DNA of 64,000 nt from Gracilaria domingensis (taxonomy: Eukaryota; Rhodophyta; Florideophyceae; Gracilariales; Gracilariaceae), in NCBI GenBank assembly GCA_022539475.1, contig VCMS01000018.1, positions 186,001 to 250,000 of the forward strand, read 5' to 3'. The notes under the pieces were generated by a model that was not told where the DNA came from, made no database searches, and saw nothing but the letters and a program-made list of their open reading frames with translations. The position numbers and the translations under genes were made by a program. Positions 35,179 to 46,841 of this stretch are shown here, one piece after another. Every line of letters begins with the position of its first letter. The first letter of the stretch is position 1.

Positions 35179-37239
35179 CTAACCGTCTGTGGAGGGAGCA
35201 CCGCTTCCCGTGTTAGGATTTTGCGCGAAGTACTCGCTCGCGAGAGCCGCGAGCCCCGCAACGGTGTTCACTCCCGGGGGGATCGGAATGCCATGAGCCT
35301 GGAGGTCAGCACGAAGGAAAGCCACACTCTCCCAGCCCAATTGGCAGGCTGAGTAGTGGGAGCGATCAAGGACCATCCCGCAGGGACTTAAAACGCCCTC
35401 TGTTGGGACCGCTGCCGCGTTAGGATCCAAGTTCGGAACTCTTGTCAGCTGTGCTGGCCCGGCTACGGTGGCAATCTCATCATCGTCCAACATTGGATCA
35501 GGTGCATCCGACGGAACGGCGTAATCCTCGGGGAACACGAACCCTACTGGGTGACCGACCGGCATTGCGCGGGGCATAACCGCCATTGCAGTCGCTTGCT
35601 CCTCGGAGATGAACTGTTGCTCCCACGGGTCGTAGTACACCCAGACCCCGGAACGGGTGGAAATTCGCCCCGGTGATCGGTCGCGGAAACGCTGTCGCCT
35701 GTTAGGCTGCCAAGCTACCGGAACTCGGTCCCAATCGACCCTGTCGATGACATCCAACAACTCCCCAACCTCTTCCTGGTTAGCCTCGGAACCCAAGGGG
35801 GTAACGAGATCAATCCTTCGAAGGAGCCACCTCAAATTTGGAGGGAGATACCACAAGCGGTAGTGATCATAGACATCCCACAGAAGGTGAACCGCGACGC
35901 GGGCAGCCCACTCGGCGAGTTCCAACGACCAATAGCCCGAGTCGAGATTGTCTATCAACCGCGAGCCGATATAGTAGATGCTCGGCGGGAGTTCAGCGAA
36001 ACACCCCGCAGGAACCTCTACCCGACTCCACCACGATGGAAGGCCCACGTATCGGGACGGTAAGGCATCGAAGCGCAAACGATCAACCTCCAAATTTGGA
36101 TACGGAATCAGAAGTCCCCGACGGGAGCGCGCATTCTGCTCGAACCGGACCCTGCTCTCGAAATCATAGAGATCACGGTTGTGACGCTTACTCCGTGACA
36201 GGTATCGGAACTCTGCCCTCAGCAAGGGACGACTCCACAGGAGGATATCAGGATCCACTTCACCAAAGTGATACCGATGCTCCGGTTCCGGAAACTCCGC
36301 CAACGCGTTGCCATATGAAACCTCCCCGTAGGTACGGTAGTGCGACACGTCGAAGTCGAATTCTGTCGGAATGGGATGATCATATCGCAACCTTCCAACC
36401 CCGGAATAAGCCAAACGAGCCATCTCCCAACGCGCTTGGTCAAGGGACTCTCCACGTTCACATCGGAGCAAGTGAGGTTCCACCGCAATGCGGGTTCGCC
36501 ACTCGCGGGAGCGTACTGCATCTCGGGGGATCCCACCTGGGAGCATTCCGTTCACGGCGTAAGAATCGATGAGAGCCTCATCGGCAACCGCTGTCGGGTG
36601 GAACCACGGCGCGCGGGAGAAGATAAGGCCCTCGCGGCGTATATCCCGATTCACGAGGGACTCACGACTAATCTACCCACGGGGGTTCACCGTCAACGGG
36701 ACAGCCTGCTCGGCATTCCAAGCAATGGCGTTAGGATCGAAAGCCTGCTGTGTAGAAGCAACTGGAGGAGCCGGAGGCATCGGAAGAGGAGCACCCGGAT
36801 GGGGATACGCCTCGTAGAAGCTGAAAGGAGCCACCGCTTGCGGGACCGGAGCTTGCGCCTGAGAAGGGAAGAACCCGAGATGGTTGTACCCCGCATAAGG
36901 TTGATTGAACGGACCACCGTACGGAATCCCTTGAGGGAGAGGAGCTGACTGAAACCCACCAAAGTATTGGGAAGGGCCTTGAGGAGGATGTCTTTGTTGT
37001 GGCGCACTGCCCGAGGGCACCTCAGACGCCGCTTGCGGAGCTGACGACGAGTTCCCCGGGAGAGGGTTGGTATGGAGCGGGTTCGGATTCATTCCTGTCA
37101 AAGGAGAAGAAGGAGCAGTAGGCACTGGTAGCGAACGCCGAGGTATCGGAGGAGAAGAAGGAGTTATATCCGAGGTCGAAGGCGAAAGCCGCTTGCGTGG
37201 AAGAACCAAGTGGTCGGTAGAACCCTGAGGGGACGTCAT
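35179..37239 (-). mobile_element. antisense extra coding region within the LTR element
   Basis: Between the chromodomain segment and the 3' LTR, the opposite strand is open over about 2 kb. The side nearest the 3' LTR encodes a Pro/Gln/Ala-rich protein region. The rest encodes a charged Arg/Tyr/Trp-rich region with phrases such as YDHYRLWYLPPNLRWLLRRI. No family is recognised. Antisense frames in this position are known in some plant Tat/Ogre/Retand gypsy elements, but this one shows no similarity that I can see. The reading is supported by length and by non-random composition. Confidence 0.6.
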
Positions 37240-37302
37240 ATTTATACTCCCGATGTCGGTACTTCGCCGTCGCGCTCGCGCTCGAACCTAAAGAGGGAGA
37301 GA

Positions 37303-38290
37303 TATGGAGCAACGGCTTTCCACTATCGGATGCATCACGGTTCTCATAATGAGATGGTACCGATGGCCGGTGACGTGGATAAGTTATGAAAACTCCCTTT
37401 AATTTTGGGTATTGTTGGGATGGTTTGGTTGGACCCTTAATAGGTGGACCCTGCATGGGAAGTGCCTAGTAGGTGTGATAGTAGGCCACGTGGTGGAGCT
37501 GGCTAGTTAGATATTTGTGCCACGCCCGTTGGGGAATACCCTGCACCCTGACAGTGGTTCGTCCACGTGTATGACCCTCGGGAGGTGTGCATTGTAGATA
37601 CCGTAGTAGTAATAGTATATATGCTCGGGGGATCTCACCCTGGAGCCTCCAAGTGAATGGACAACTGAGTCGCGTCCTGTTGAGGATCGGGCTATAGTAG
37701 ACAGCTGCCTACGTAGGTTTACCACTCCCCTCGGAGAGTAACCACGATTGGTTTCGGCGCTACTACCCCTCAGGGTCACTTAGGAAGCTTGCATCTTGCC
37801 ATCTCTGGAATCTTTGTTATATCTACCGTTGTATCGGTCCATTGTTGTTGTCATTGTATTTTGTTGTGTACTTTCGTGACTGTTGTTGTCACCCGTTCAC
37901 CTGGTTCAGGTATTGCTTCCGCCCCAGTATTGGGTATATTTTTGGCACGCCTTTGTGCGTCGCTCCACTATCGGACCTGTTCCCGCCGGTTGGCACGGTC
38001 GTAGCTTCGCTCTGGTGGGTTGCACTGTGAGCTTTCCCCCGTTGACACAGTTCCCTTTTTCTCCATCTCTCCAGGTTCGGATCACACTTCACCTCTGGAT
38101 CTACACCGTTCTTTGCATCTCACCTCTGTAGGTATATCCAGTCACCGTCTGCGGTCTTACACCCCGCTTGTCTCGCGACTTGAGCACGGACAGAGGGTTC
38201 TACCGCTGTTTCTATCCCATCCAGTGAGTAGGACTCGGACATCCTAGTGGAGATTCCCCATCGCGCCTAGCGCAGGGTTTTTGCTCCACA
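37303..38290 (+). repeat. 3' LTR
   Basis: Ends TTTTTGCTCCACA, the inverse of the 5' LTR start TGTGGAGC. It is directly preceded by a polypurine tract, AAAGAGGGAGAGA at about 37,290-37,302, the usual plus-strand primer site. It matches the 5' LTR except at about half a dozen to ten positions, including the terminal bases. Confidence 0.92.
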
Positions 38291-38295
38291 AACTA

Positions 38296-38989
38296 CCACA
38301 GACGATGATGGTAAGCAAGACGTCGTTCTCGCCGCCTGAGAGCTCTCTATCCATTCTTCTTCTTCTCTGAGCCTTCTCTTGTGTAGCTTGCACGTTGAAA
38401 ACCAACATCCTCATTATAATCTCGTCTCGCAGGCAGTTTCCGTCGGCGTGAGTATACATCTGTTCAATTTGAGCGTAGTTGCTTGCGATGTTAACAACTC
38501 ATATTGCGGCTTGACTGTTTGAGCGTGTTTAGGACTAAAATAACATGTTAATTGTGCTCGGGACATCGCACTTGCAATGCATCTAATATAGCATTGCATA
38601 ATGTCTAGGTTGTGCGAGGACAGCACATCTTCGGAGCCGCTCGTAGCGGAGAGGTGTTCTATGGGAGACTCAGAAATTCATGTGCCAGAATCTGAATGAA
38701 AACGGAAAACAGTGGGCCCATACGGTGTCCTTGCATCATTCTTGACCATCGCTGAAGGGTGCTAGATGCGGCGGAATATAGCACTCGATTGTTCTAGCTG
38801 CGTGGCAATACTCCGATGCCTATATTCGAGCAGCTAAATCCAGCTAGGCATTGCGACAGAGTTACATTACCAGGCAGGACGGCAGAAGACTACCTTTGCA
38901 GCTGTCGAGTTTTGACATCAGCACCTCGCAAAGGGTATACCATACTTGACGGAATGCGGCGATGAGATGGACTAATGTGTTTGAGGAAC
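38296..38989. other. no gene recognised; right flank of the LTR element
   Basis: This was contiguous with about 26,057 before the LTR element inserted. It contains no open frame of note and no recognised repeat. Confidence 0.4.
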
Positions 38990-39616
38990 CTATTTCTTTC
39001 AAAGTTGACGGAGCATATGTAGAAATATGGAGGGGCCAAAGTACATATACATCACTACAACCATTTGATTTCAGATCCCGTAATGAAATGCAAAGTTGAA
39101 GCTGTTCGGTAAGGAGATACAATAAAGTCTATGTGTGTCGATGTAGCAGAGCGTCAGGTAGCACATCACCCACACTCAGCGGCAATACCTAATGGGTATA
39201 GAACGAGAAAAAGAGAATACCTCATCCAGAGAAAGAAGAGAAACATGGCGGACAACGGTAGAAATATAGAACGCGTATCGCATCAGATCAGCTAGAACCC
39301 AAGAAACCAGAAGAAGAATCGTAACAATACTATCTTGATTATGATCGACACTGTCTACCACAAAGAAAAGCACAACAAAGCGACCAAGATGTTGGACAAA
39401 TGCCGTAGGAACCGTCCCGCCAAGACCTATAATTGCATAAATTACTTTCACCCATGCCAAGGACTTGGCAGTCATCGCGAATGGTGCAGCAGCTTCACGC
39501 ATACGATAATAACTTTCTGTCGTCTTTGTTGAAAGAATGAGCCGGACACCCGTGACTACCCATAGGTTGAAGTGTACGACATTGTAGGCCAGCAAGTACG
39601 AACGTTTCCATGACAT
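38990..39616 (-). pseudogene. 3-hydroxyacyl-CoA dehydratase (PHS1/HACD/PASTICCINO2 family), decayed
   Basis: PHS1 enzymes are multipass ER membrane proteins that dehydrate 3-hydroxyacyl-CoA in very-long-chain fatty acid elongation. The frame starts at the ATG at 39,616 (MSWKRSYLLAYNVVHFNLW) and runs through IYAIIGLGGTVPTAFVQHLG and VSWVLADLMRYAFYISTV, all family landmarks. After a frame change near 39,240 it reads LWMRYSLFLVLYPLGIAAE, keeping the Tyr and Glu that correspond to the catalytic pair (YP..G...E). After another disturbance, SLPNSFNFAFHYG and a final MYMYFGPSIFLHML continue the family pattern. In-frame TGA codons and frame changes at three or more places show it is broken, though all parts are present. 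No intron explains the shifts convincingly. Confidence 0.82.
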
Positions 39617-40400
39617 GTGAAAACAAGGACAATGCTTTCGATAGGAGCACGGGAGAATTTCTCTCAATAAGCTTCAAGCGCAAGAGCGAGAAAGAAATGA
39701 GCATCAGTTGATGCAGGGATGGATCCTTGTTACTCTTGTATTGGGGAGGTAGAAGGTGCTCAAAAGTGATCAAAATAGAAGCTGAAGATGAAGCATTAGC
39801 CATCTCAAACGTCAAATCGGGTTGGAGCGTACAAAGTTGTAGCTTCTATGATTCTGAATGGTGTCAACTTGGCGAATGGATGAAGGAGTCCTTGTACCCT
39901 TCGTATGTGCAGAGCACTACAGCTGTTCGTTCCGTGCCGAGTCAGACTTCATAGTAACTTGCATTTTATACGAATGACCGTGCGTGCGATAATCAAAAGA
40001 GTATATGATATTCGGCATTATCCCAAAGGAACGGAAAATGAAGCAGCGAGAAAGATCCGTGCCGATGAAAGGCGAAAAGCCGGTCGAGAGGCTTTGAGAG
40101 AGCGGGATATTCTAAAAGGATAACTTGGATGCCCAGGAGCGGTAATTCATCCATATGGTTCAGTGGAGCGTGCGGATGCGCAATAGCAATCAAGAGCAAA
40201 GTATATTGCAGTTAAACCGAGAACGAGTGAGGCTCATTTCCGATACACTAGTTTCCATTCCGGCGGAAAGTTTCACATGATAACTGAGCGATTGAAAGCT
40301 CAGTTGCTAGAAGGAGTTTAATATGAATTCTGGGTAGGGCAGTGAGACTTAATCAGGATATTTGGTTCTTGTAAAATAACCTTATTGGCGAGATAAAGCT
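39617..40400. other. spacer, possibly with the degraded N-terminus of the ligase
   Basis: Open stretches at 39,727-39,954 and 39,905-40,123 on + have no clear match. The second is Arg/Lys-rich. An NAD+-ligase N-terminal Ia domain would be expected just upstream of 40,400, but I could not recognise it. Confidence 0.35.
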
Positions 40401-42343
40401 CTGTGACGAAGTGTACTACGCGGACGACGCAAAAACTCGCCTACCTTACCAAGAGTACGATGAACTCGTTCTCTATCTTCTTGAGCTCGAGAGATGGTTT
40501 CCAGAAATCATTCGACACCATTCACCAAGTCAAACAGTCGGTCATGGAGCAGTCACCCGTTCAACAAAACTTGCTTTCGAAAACGAAGTGGCCGAAGGCG
40601 ACTATGTTGACGCTCAAGACTCTGCCGTTGCAACCGTGTCAGTGACAGTGAAGTGGGTCGCACAGTGCACACATAATGCCCTAATGCTGTCTTTAGACAA
40701 CGCATATACCCATGCGACCCTAACCCCTCTTGTCATTCGATCGTTAGCGGTTCAATCTGAGGTATTTGCGGAGCTCAAGATTAACGGCGTTGCACTATCG
40801 CTCGAATACCATAATCGAGAGCTCTTTCTAGCATTGACAAGGGGAAACGGAAGACTTGGTAATGACATAACTGGGCATGTTAAACAATCTCTTCTAGGAT
40901 GCGGAATTGTGCATAGCATTCCGGAATCTAACGCCCCAGACTTTCTAATTGTCGGTGGCGAGGTGTATATGACAAAAGAAGACAAGTGAACAATTGCCTT
41001 CAAAGAGCATACAGCAATCAACGAAACGCGGTCGCTGATGCCCTAAAGCACAAGAATGCTCACGAGGGAAAGCAAAGGCGGCTTTGATTTATTGCGTATG
41101 AGTGCTTGACAGGAAACCATGGCGACGAAAGAGCAGAAAGAGATAATCAAGTCACTTTGGTGCTGCACTAAGTACAAAAAACCTTTGCTAGTCACTCTGG
41201 GACATTTTCCCAGCTCTTAGGGTGGAGCTTTGGTGAAATGCCCAGGTGGGAAACTTGCGCCGACTTAGGTGAGGCGGAAGCATTTGCGATTCGAATAGAA
41301 GAAGAAAGACCGCAGTTGTCCTCGGAAGTCGACGGGATCGTTTACAAGTTCAGCGACCCACGAGCCTACGAAAAGGATGGTCACACCGCTCGCGCACCTA
41401 GGGGAGCAATCGCATATAAATTTGCTGCTCAGTCTAGAGTCACAATGCTTAACGATGTGGTAACGCAAGTTTTGCGTGGAGGACTTATAACTCCAGTTTC
41501 CATTCTTGAACCTGTTAGAATTGCAGGTTCACTAATGTCCAGAGCGATTCTTCATAATTTCGACGAAGTGAAGAGATTGGGAGTCGCAGTCGGGGATATG
41601 GTTCGTATAGAAAGATGCGTTGACGTCATCCCAAAAGTGCTCCAAGTTGAAAAATGGCTTAACGGTCTTACCCGTACGGAAGTAGTAGCTTCGTCTCGAT
41701 TCCTGTCTTGGGGATCAGAACTTAAACCTGTTTGAGCAAAGAGGACAGTGGCTACACTCATCGGATGCTCAAATGATGAAAACTGTACATCACAGGTTTT
41801 GGGAGGCTAATCTATTTCTGCAGTCGAGACTCAATGGATATTAGAGGCCTCGGCAAGAAGACCGCTGAGAAGCTAGTGGAGTCTGGGGTCGTTGTCTTCT
41901 TGACGGACGTGTTCAGACTGACCCTCGACGATCTTCTCAACCTTGAAGATTTTGCCAAGAAGACTGCCTCACAGCTGTACGAGAACATCCAGGAGACTTC
42001 GTCGTCCAGAAGCTTTGAAAGACTCATCTTGGGGCTAGGATTTCCTGATGTAGGCCGCACGGGAGCGAGGGGTCTAGCCTTGAAGATAGAGTCTTTTTCG
42101 AATTTGATTAATGTAGCCAGAAGAGAGGACGCTGCCGAAACGCTTATGACAGTCGCGAACTTTGCAAAGAAAACGGTTGAAGGTCTTCTAGAACATCTAA
42201 GAAAGAAAAGAACACTGGATGAACTCGATACCATGAAGGCGTTGGTAAGCCCAAGTCGCATCGTTGACGAAGATGAAATAACCCGAAAGCACAAAGAATG
42301 CAGCAATCGCCGACCGTAATTTCGTCTTCATGGGAAACTTTCG

Positions 42344-42590
42344 CTAGCAAAACCCATTGTCATTGAATCATCATGCGGCGGTAAACGAAATTGATGCCTT
42401 TCAATAAACTGTAAGGGCACTTTCGAAGAATTTAGTTTTTTCAAAAAATCACACTCATGGAAATGTCAGTGGGACAAGACTTACTTATCTTTCACTGAAG
42501 TTGGTCATAATACCTTACTAGACCAGTCATTTTGTCTGCAGGTCTACTGAAAACCCTTTTAGGCTTCCCCTTAACGAGTTTTGCCTGGGT
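42344..42590 (+). mobile_element. CCCAGG-family MITE, copy 1
   Basis: Runs CTAGCAAAACCCATTGTC to GAGTTTTGCCTGGG, about 247 bp, with imperfect inverted ends and no coding capacity. It is near-identical to copy 2 (42,616-42,863) and to the inverted copy at 16,917-17,906. The pair lies inside the BRCT domain of the ligase pseudogene. Confidence 0.85.
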
Positions 42591-42615
42591 TTATTACTGT
42601 CAACCTTCCTGATCC

Positions 42616-42863
42616 CTAGCAAAACCCATTGTCATTGAATCATCATGCGACGGTAAATGAAATTGATGCCTTTCAATAAAATGTAAGGGCCCTTTCGAGG
42701 AATTTAATTTTTTCAAAAAATCACACTCATGGAAATGTCAGTGAAACAAAATCTTACTTAAATTTTCAATGACGTTGGTCGTATCACCTTACTTCTTCAG
42801 TCATCTTGTCCGCAAGTCTACTGAAAACCCTTTTAGTTTCCCCTTAACCAGTTTTGCCTGGGG
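42616..42863 (+). mobile_element. CCCAGG-family MITE, copy 2
   Basis: Second, same-orientation copy 25 bp after copy 1, ending GTTTTGCCTGGG at about 42,862. Its differences from copy 1 are scattered substitutions. The head-to-tail pair may come from two insertions or from a local duplication. Confidence 0.85.
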
Positions 42864-43093
42864 GTGCGATGAATTGGATTCGAAGGACTGGAGGATTCGT
42901 AAAGAGTTCCGTAACACACAAGGCGGACTACGTCATTTATGGATTAGAACCAGGTCAGGAGCTTTCCCAGGCGCGGAGAAGAAAGGTTCAGATTATTCCA
43001 GAAGAAGAGTTCTTCTCTATGTTTCAAGTGAGTCCTGCAGAGCAAAAAGATCTTTCGAAAGAAAGGCTGGATGAGCATAAGAATCTTCAATAA

Positions 43094-44032
43094 GTAGTAC
43101 ATGATCTAAGCTGGTACGTGACGATTAATGGTCGGCTGTGTATAGCATAATGGTGCGAGGCGGTCTCCATCGCTGGCAGCAGCAAGTTAGCAGTTTACTT
43201 TACACTTCCCCGTTCCTTCGAGTCCTTCTGGAATAGCCATGGAAGCATTCTGAACTTTCTCGATGTTGGTACAAGGGTTCGTCGTTTGCTCTGACATTAG
43301 GGAACTTATTGTGTTACTCTTTGTATGCTACTTTAAATTTTGTACTCCAGGCGAAGTTATTACATTTACTAAAGGAAAGATCTTGGCGCTCATCTTCGTT
43401 GAGTTTCGTTTTCACTACAGATTCACTCTATGCATCGGCTCTTCCGGTCCATCTACGCACCGCAATGGACGTAATAAGTGCCGTACATGAAAGAGAGATG
43501 ATAGTTGCTAACACCATCGAGTAGTGAACATTACGAATGTACGTGCAGCGGAACGTACTTCTTCTTCGGCATAATACCACTGGTAGCAGCTTCAGCAGAC
43601 GATTAAAATCCCACAACTATTGTTTTGTGCAGCAAACGAACAAACGGCTCAAGAGGAGACGCGGGAGAATGATATTAAGCGATGTCTATTTCGGTGGTGC
43701 AAGATGTGGCCACATGACTGACAGGGCACTCCACGATTTTGAATGTCAGTGTCTCAGCTTTTCTGGACATATCACTGACCCTCTTCGGGATACAAATTAA
43801 TACTTCGGCCATTCATTGACCTTTCTTGAGACTCGCCTACTTGCGTGAAATCGTCAGTGGTCTACTGAAGTTCACTACACTGCCAGCAAAATATTTTTTG
43901 GCAATAATTACGGACTGTAATTGGCCAATATTTAGCCCAAGCTGATGTTCATAGGGCGTAGGACCGCAGCAGCAAACAATTTTTGCGATGCCTTAACCTA
44001 GGAATCACCCCCTGGCAGAATATTTACCCGAG
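43094..44032. other. no supported gene
   Basis: Short open stretches at 43,263-43,524 and 43,537-43,800 have no recognised homology. One frame (43,309-43,524) is rather hydrophobic and may be a remnant of a membrane protein. No repeats noted. Confidence 0.35.
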
Positions 44033-46168
44033 ATGAGCAAGCGACACTACTATGACGAATGGCTACGTGCTAATGTAAATGACTTACGCCATTGTTCAAT
44101 GACCACGTCAAATCCACCGCCGAGCAACTTAATTAGAGCTTTACTGCGACCCGAAATGACCAGTTTACATCAAGATCTGCAACACGAAACCGCCAGTCTT
44201 GACCCAGCTGTGGCGCGCGCTGTCGAAGGAATCATTATCAATGCCATGTCTGCCTTGCTTAATTTACATCCCCGACCACGACGTGCTTCTTACACCCGAG
44301 ATGGCGCTGTGCGTAAGCCTAAGCACCCTTTTAACATCATTCGCAAGCCGAGAGTGCGACCCTTTCGCCGACCAACTGGATTCGTACACGTACCGAGAGC
44401 AACGTCAGCCTCAGCGCTTCTACTTATTTCCGGAGCAGACAAGCAGCAACGCTTGCAGCGTCACATCTTGCTCACAGCGCGCACAATGTCATCGCAGCAG
44501 CCCACAGTGGTTCCAAATTAGCAATCTTTTATCAATGCTCTGCCTAATTCTACTTCTGCTTCTAATCCCGCCGCATCGCGATCCAAACCTGAACCTAATC
44601 TTGCGAACGGTATCAAACCTGGAGAACACGGGTTCGCAAATATCCGCAATCCTAACAAACCTGCTCATCCATGGCGGTTTTCAGTTCCGACAAAGGCATT
44701 TTTGCACACTGCTAATCAGAATCCCTCAAGTCGAAGAAGGCTTTTGGCTTGTCTGGGCAAGCGGCTGTGCAGCAACAGCATGAAGTTCTTATGCTTCCCG
44801 AGAGAGTGTGTACCGTGCGGTTTACCGTACCGGAAGCCGATGTTGCTGCTGATTATGTCCAGACTAGGACGTTGTGCGAGCATGCCGTGCGATTGGGCTG
44901 TCGTCTTGGAGAAGGAGAAGACCCAACTGGTCGTTCAGACCAACAAAGTTAACAAGGGGAGCATGCTCGAGATGGCTTTGCAGTTGCTTCGCTCTGTGGA
45001 GGATTCGTTAGAAATCTTATACATTTGGTCCTCCTTGGAGGACAAGAAATGTGATTATTATTGCACCATTGTGGCCAATGTCGAAGAAGGTCATCTCTTC
45101 ATAAAGCAACTCAAATCTTTTGTTGGTCGGGAAGGATATTTTTGCACCAAAGATTATCGCCAAGAGGAGATGCTTTAAAACCAGAAACAGAAACGATTGA
45201 ATCAAATCATCCAGAACTGACAAGCAGCTACAGCTCCAACTGCTGATGCGCAGAACCCACAAGTTCCGCGTCTCGCGTATACATCAAAGCCTCTGCAGGA
45301 GCAGTTCGAAAACGGAGTGGCTGCCCAGGTTGCAGGTGATGCTCATAAGAATTCAGTGGTCGACGTTACGCAAGCTCATGGCCGCGACACGCAGTCGCAG
45401 GCGAGGATCATGAAAGAGAGCCAGAAGCTAATACAGAAAAGCGAGCAAATGCAGAAATGCAGACAGCACCAGGAACTGCATCATCAACATCAGCAGGAAC
45501 AAATACGTTGGCAACAACGGCATCAAAGTTTGAGGGAGCAGATTCAACGAAAAAAGCATCTACATCCGATGATGGAAGAGCAACAACCCACGAGCCGTAC
45601 CAAAACTCACGTACCTCAGATTGGAAGGATGGACAGAACCGGATGAACAATTATCGACCCGCCGCGTCGACCACGAATCGAGTGCAGGCTATGGTATCCA
45701 AAGGTGTTGGGCAGCCGGGAAGCAATTTGCAGATATTGCAAGGTTTGATTGAATCGATGGGATTGCACAATGCAAACATAGCCAACTTAGGCATATCGAC
45801 GAATGTGCATCACTCGTAAATGTTCCCTTCGCAACAACTTCAGCAGCTACAACAGCAATTGCGACAACCACAACTGCAGCAGCGGCAGAAGCCTGATGGG
45901 ACACGTCAGTCAGGCACCGAACTCGTATGGTCGTGGGGCGAACCTGAACGCGAATGTCGCGCAAAACCCTCAGTCGCGTGTTTTGTCCGGAGAGTGGTGT
46001 GGCGCAGCTCGTTTTGGTGGTGCAGCAGCCGCAGATGCGGGGAAAGGGGTTGCAGCGATATGTTTGGTAGGAGGAACTGGGGTAAATGAAGCGAGATTAC
46101 AGGCTCAGGTCACCAGCCAGAATATCGATCATTTATCTCTTGGAAAGAGGTACTTGTACGCAGTTTAA
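44033..46168 (+). pseudogene. unknown, Gln-rich decayed gene
   Basis: Coding-like sequence continues on + through several frames: 44,033-44,521, about 44,640-44,950, 44,900-45,178, 45,317-45,646, 45,457-45,819 and 45,803-46,168. Its middle contains MLPERVCTVRFTVPEADVAA and MLEMALQLLRSVEDSLEILY, which look like a folded domain. The 45.4-45.9 kb part has Gln-rich tracts (QQLQQLQQQLRQPQLQQRQ) in the style of transcription or chromatin co-factors. I do not recognise the family. Frame changes every few hundred bases suggest a broken host gene like its neighbours on either side. Confidence 0.4.
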
Positions 46169-46841
46169 ATATTCTCGGGAAAAAACGATGTAAGCCACTC
46201 TAAAAGGGGCTTTGAGGTTGGGATAAGATGATGTCATACTAGCATGAGATTATTAAGCACAAGGTGCATTGGAGAGTATAAGGTGAATAATGATGATGCT
46301 CCCACGCGTTAAAAAGCTACTAGTGGCGTTAAAAGCAAATTGCAAACAAGATCTGTTAGGGTCGCGGCTCAGAAATGAAAAGTAAGGGCCACCTTTGTAA
46401 CTTACAATGCTTTGATCATAAACCATATTGCCGTGTCGAACTTCTTGTTTCTATGTACAGGAATGCTTCAACTGTGACATATCTGCGTCTTATTCTTTAT
46501 AAGGCTCCGTTTAAACTCGAAGAGGCATACCGTGTGTGGAAGAATGCCACGCACTTGCTATCAATGCGAGCGAACAAGGAGAGCCTGCAGGTTGAACACC
46601 TGAGCATCCCGGTTCAGCAAGAACTATAAAAAATAACGACAAAAAGCTCTCTTTTGGTGCTTGCCATCGTTAACATGAACGAATTGACGTCGTATCTACG
46701 CGAGTCTCGCAACTGCTCCATTTCCAGCTTGTAGTATCCTAGCCTTACCATCCTCCGTCTGGGACTACGCGCGCATCTTCAATGATTTTCGTCCGAAGAA
46801 CGAAGGCATTGAAAGGGGCTTAGACCCCGCTAAGCAGGATC
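46169..46841. other. spacer between pseudogenes
   Basis: One 84-codon open stretch (46,375-46,629) without recognised homology. It should include the former promoter of the NOL10-like gene. No motif identified. Confidence 0.35.

Larger units (their letters stand above)
26058..38295 (+). mobile_element. Ty3/gypsy chromovirus-type LTR retrotransposon, nearly whole
   Basis: A fossil LTR element of about 12.2 kb with two LTRs of about 987 bp and an exact 5-bp target duplication, AACTA, at 26,058-26,062 and 38,291-38,295. The order is gag region, protease, reverse transcriptase, RNase H, integrase, chromodomain-like segment, and then an extra coding region on the opposite strand before the 3' LTR. 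The order protease-RT-RNase H-integrase with a terminal chromodomain marks Ty3/gypsy chromoviruses. The two LTRs differ at roughly half a dozen to ten positions, under about 1 percent, so insertion was recent relative to everything around it. The coding parts look almost complete but carry a handful of breaks. Confidence 0.93.
40401..43093 (+). pseudogene. NAD+-dependent DNA ligase (LigA type), decayed
   Basis: LigA joins DNA nicks using NAD+ and is normally bacterial. Domains follow in order. Domain Ia end: VYYADDAKTRLPYQEYDEL (about 40,407). Adenylation: MLSLDNAY, then AELKINGVALSLEY with the nucleotidyl-lysine position at 40,777, but KING instead of KxDG. GGEVYM, RNAVADALKHKNAH and FIAYECLTG follow, then VDGIVYKF (about 41,330) and AIAYKF. 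OB fold: ITPVSILEPVRIAGS...SRAILHNFDE. Zinc finger: CSNDENC with a damaged first pair. HhH: MDIRGLGKKTAEKLV...ERLILGLGFPDVGRTGA (41,834-42,250). BRCT: NFVFMGNF (about 42,319-42,341), then, after a MITE pair, GGFVKSSVTHKADYVIYG (about 42,889). Several TGA stops (one in RRL-stop-FIAYE, likely from CGA) and frameshifts make it a pseudogene. Its origin is bacterial, or plastid via the nucleus. Confidence 0.88.

Noticed and set aside
38990-39616. Spliceosomal introns in the PHS1-like gene to explain its frame changes
   Set aside because: A GT...AG span can be drawn near 39,110-39,175, but the sequence inside it matches the PHS1 family in another frame, so it is coding remnant, not intron.
43125-43190. 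tRNA-like stretch TATAGCATAATGGTGCGAGG
   Set aside because: Superficial D-arm similarity only; no acceptor stem or T-arm can be drawn.
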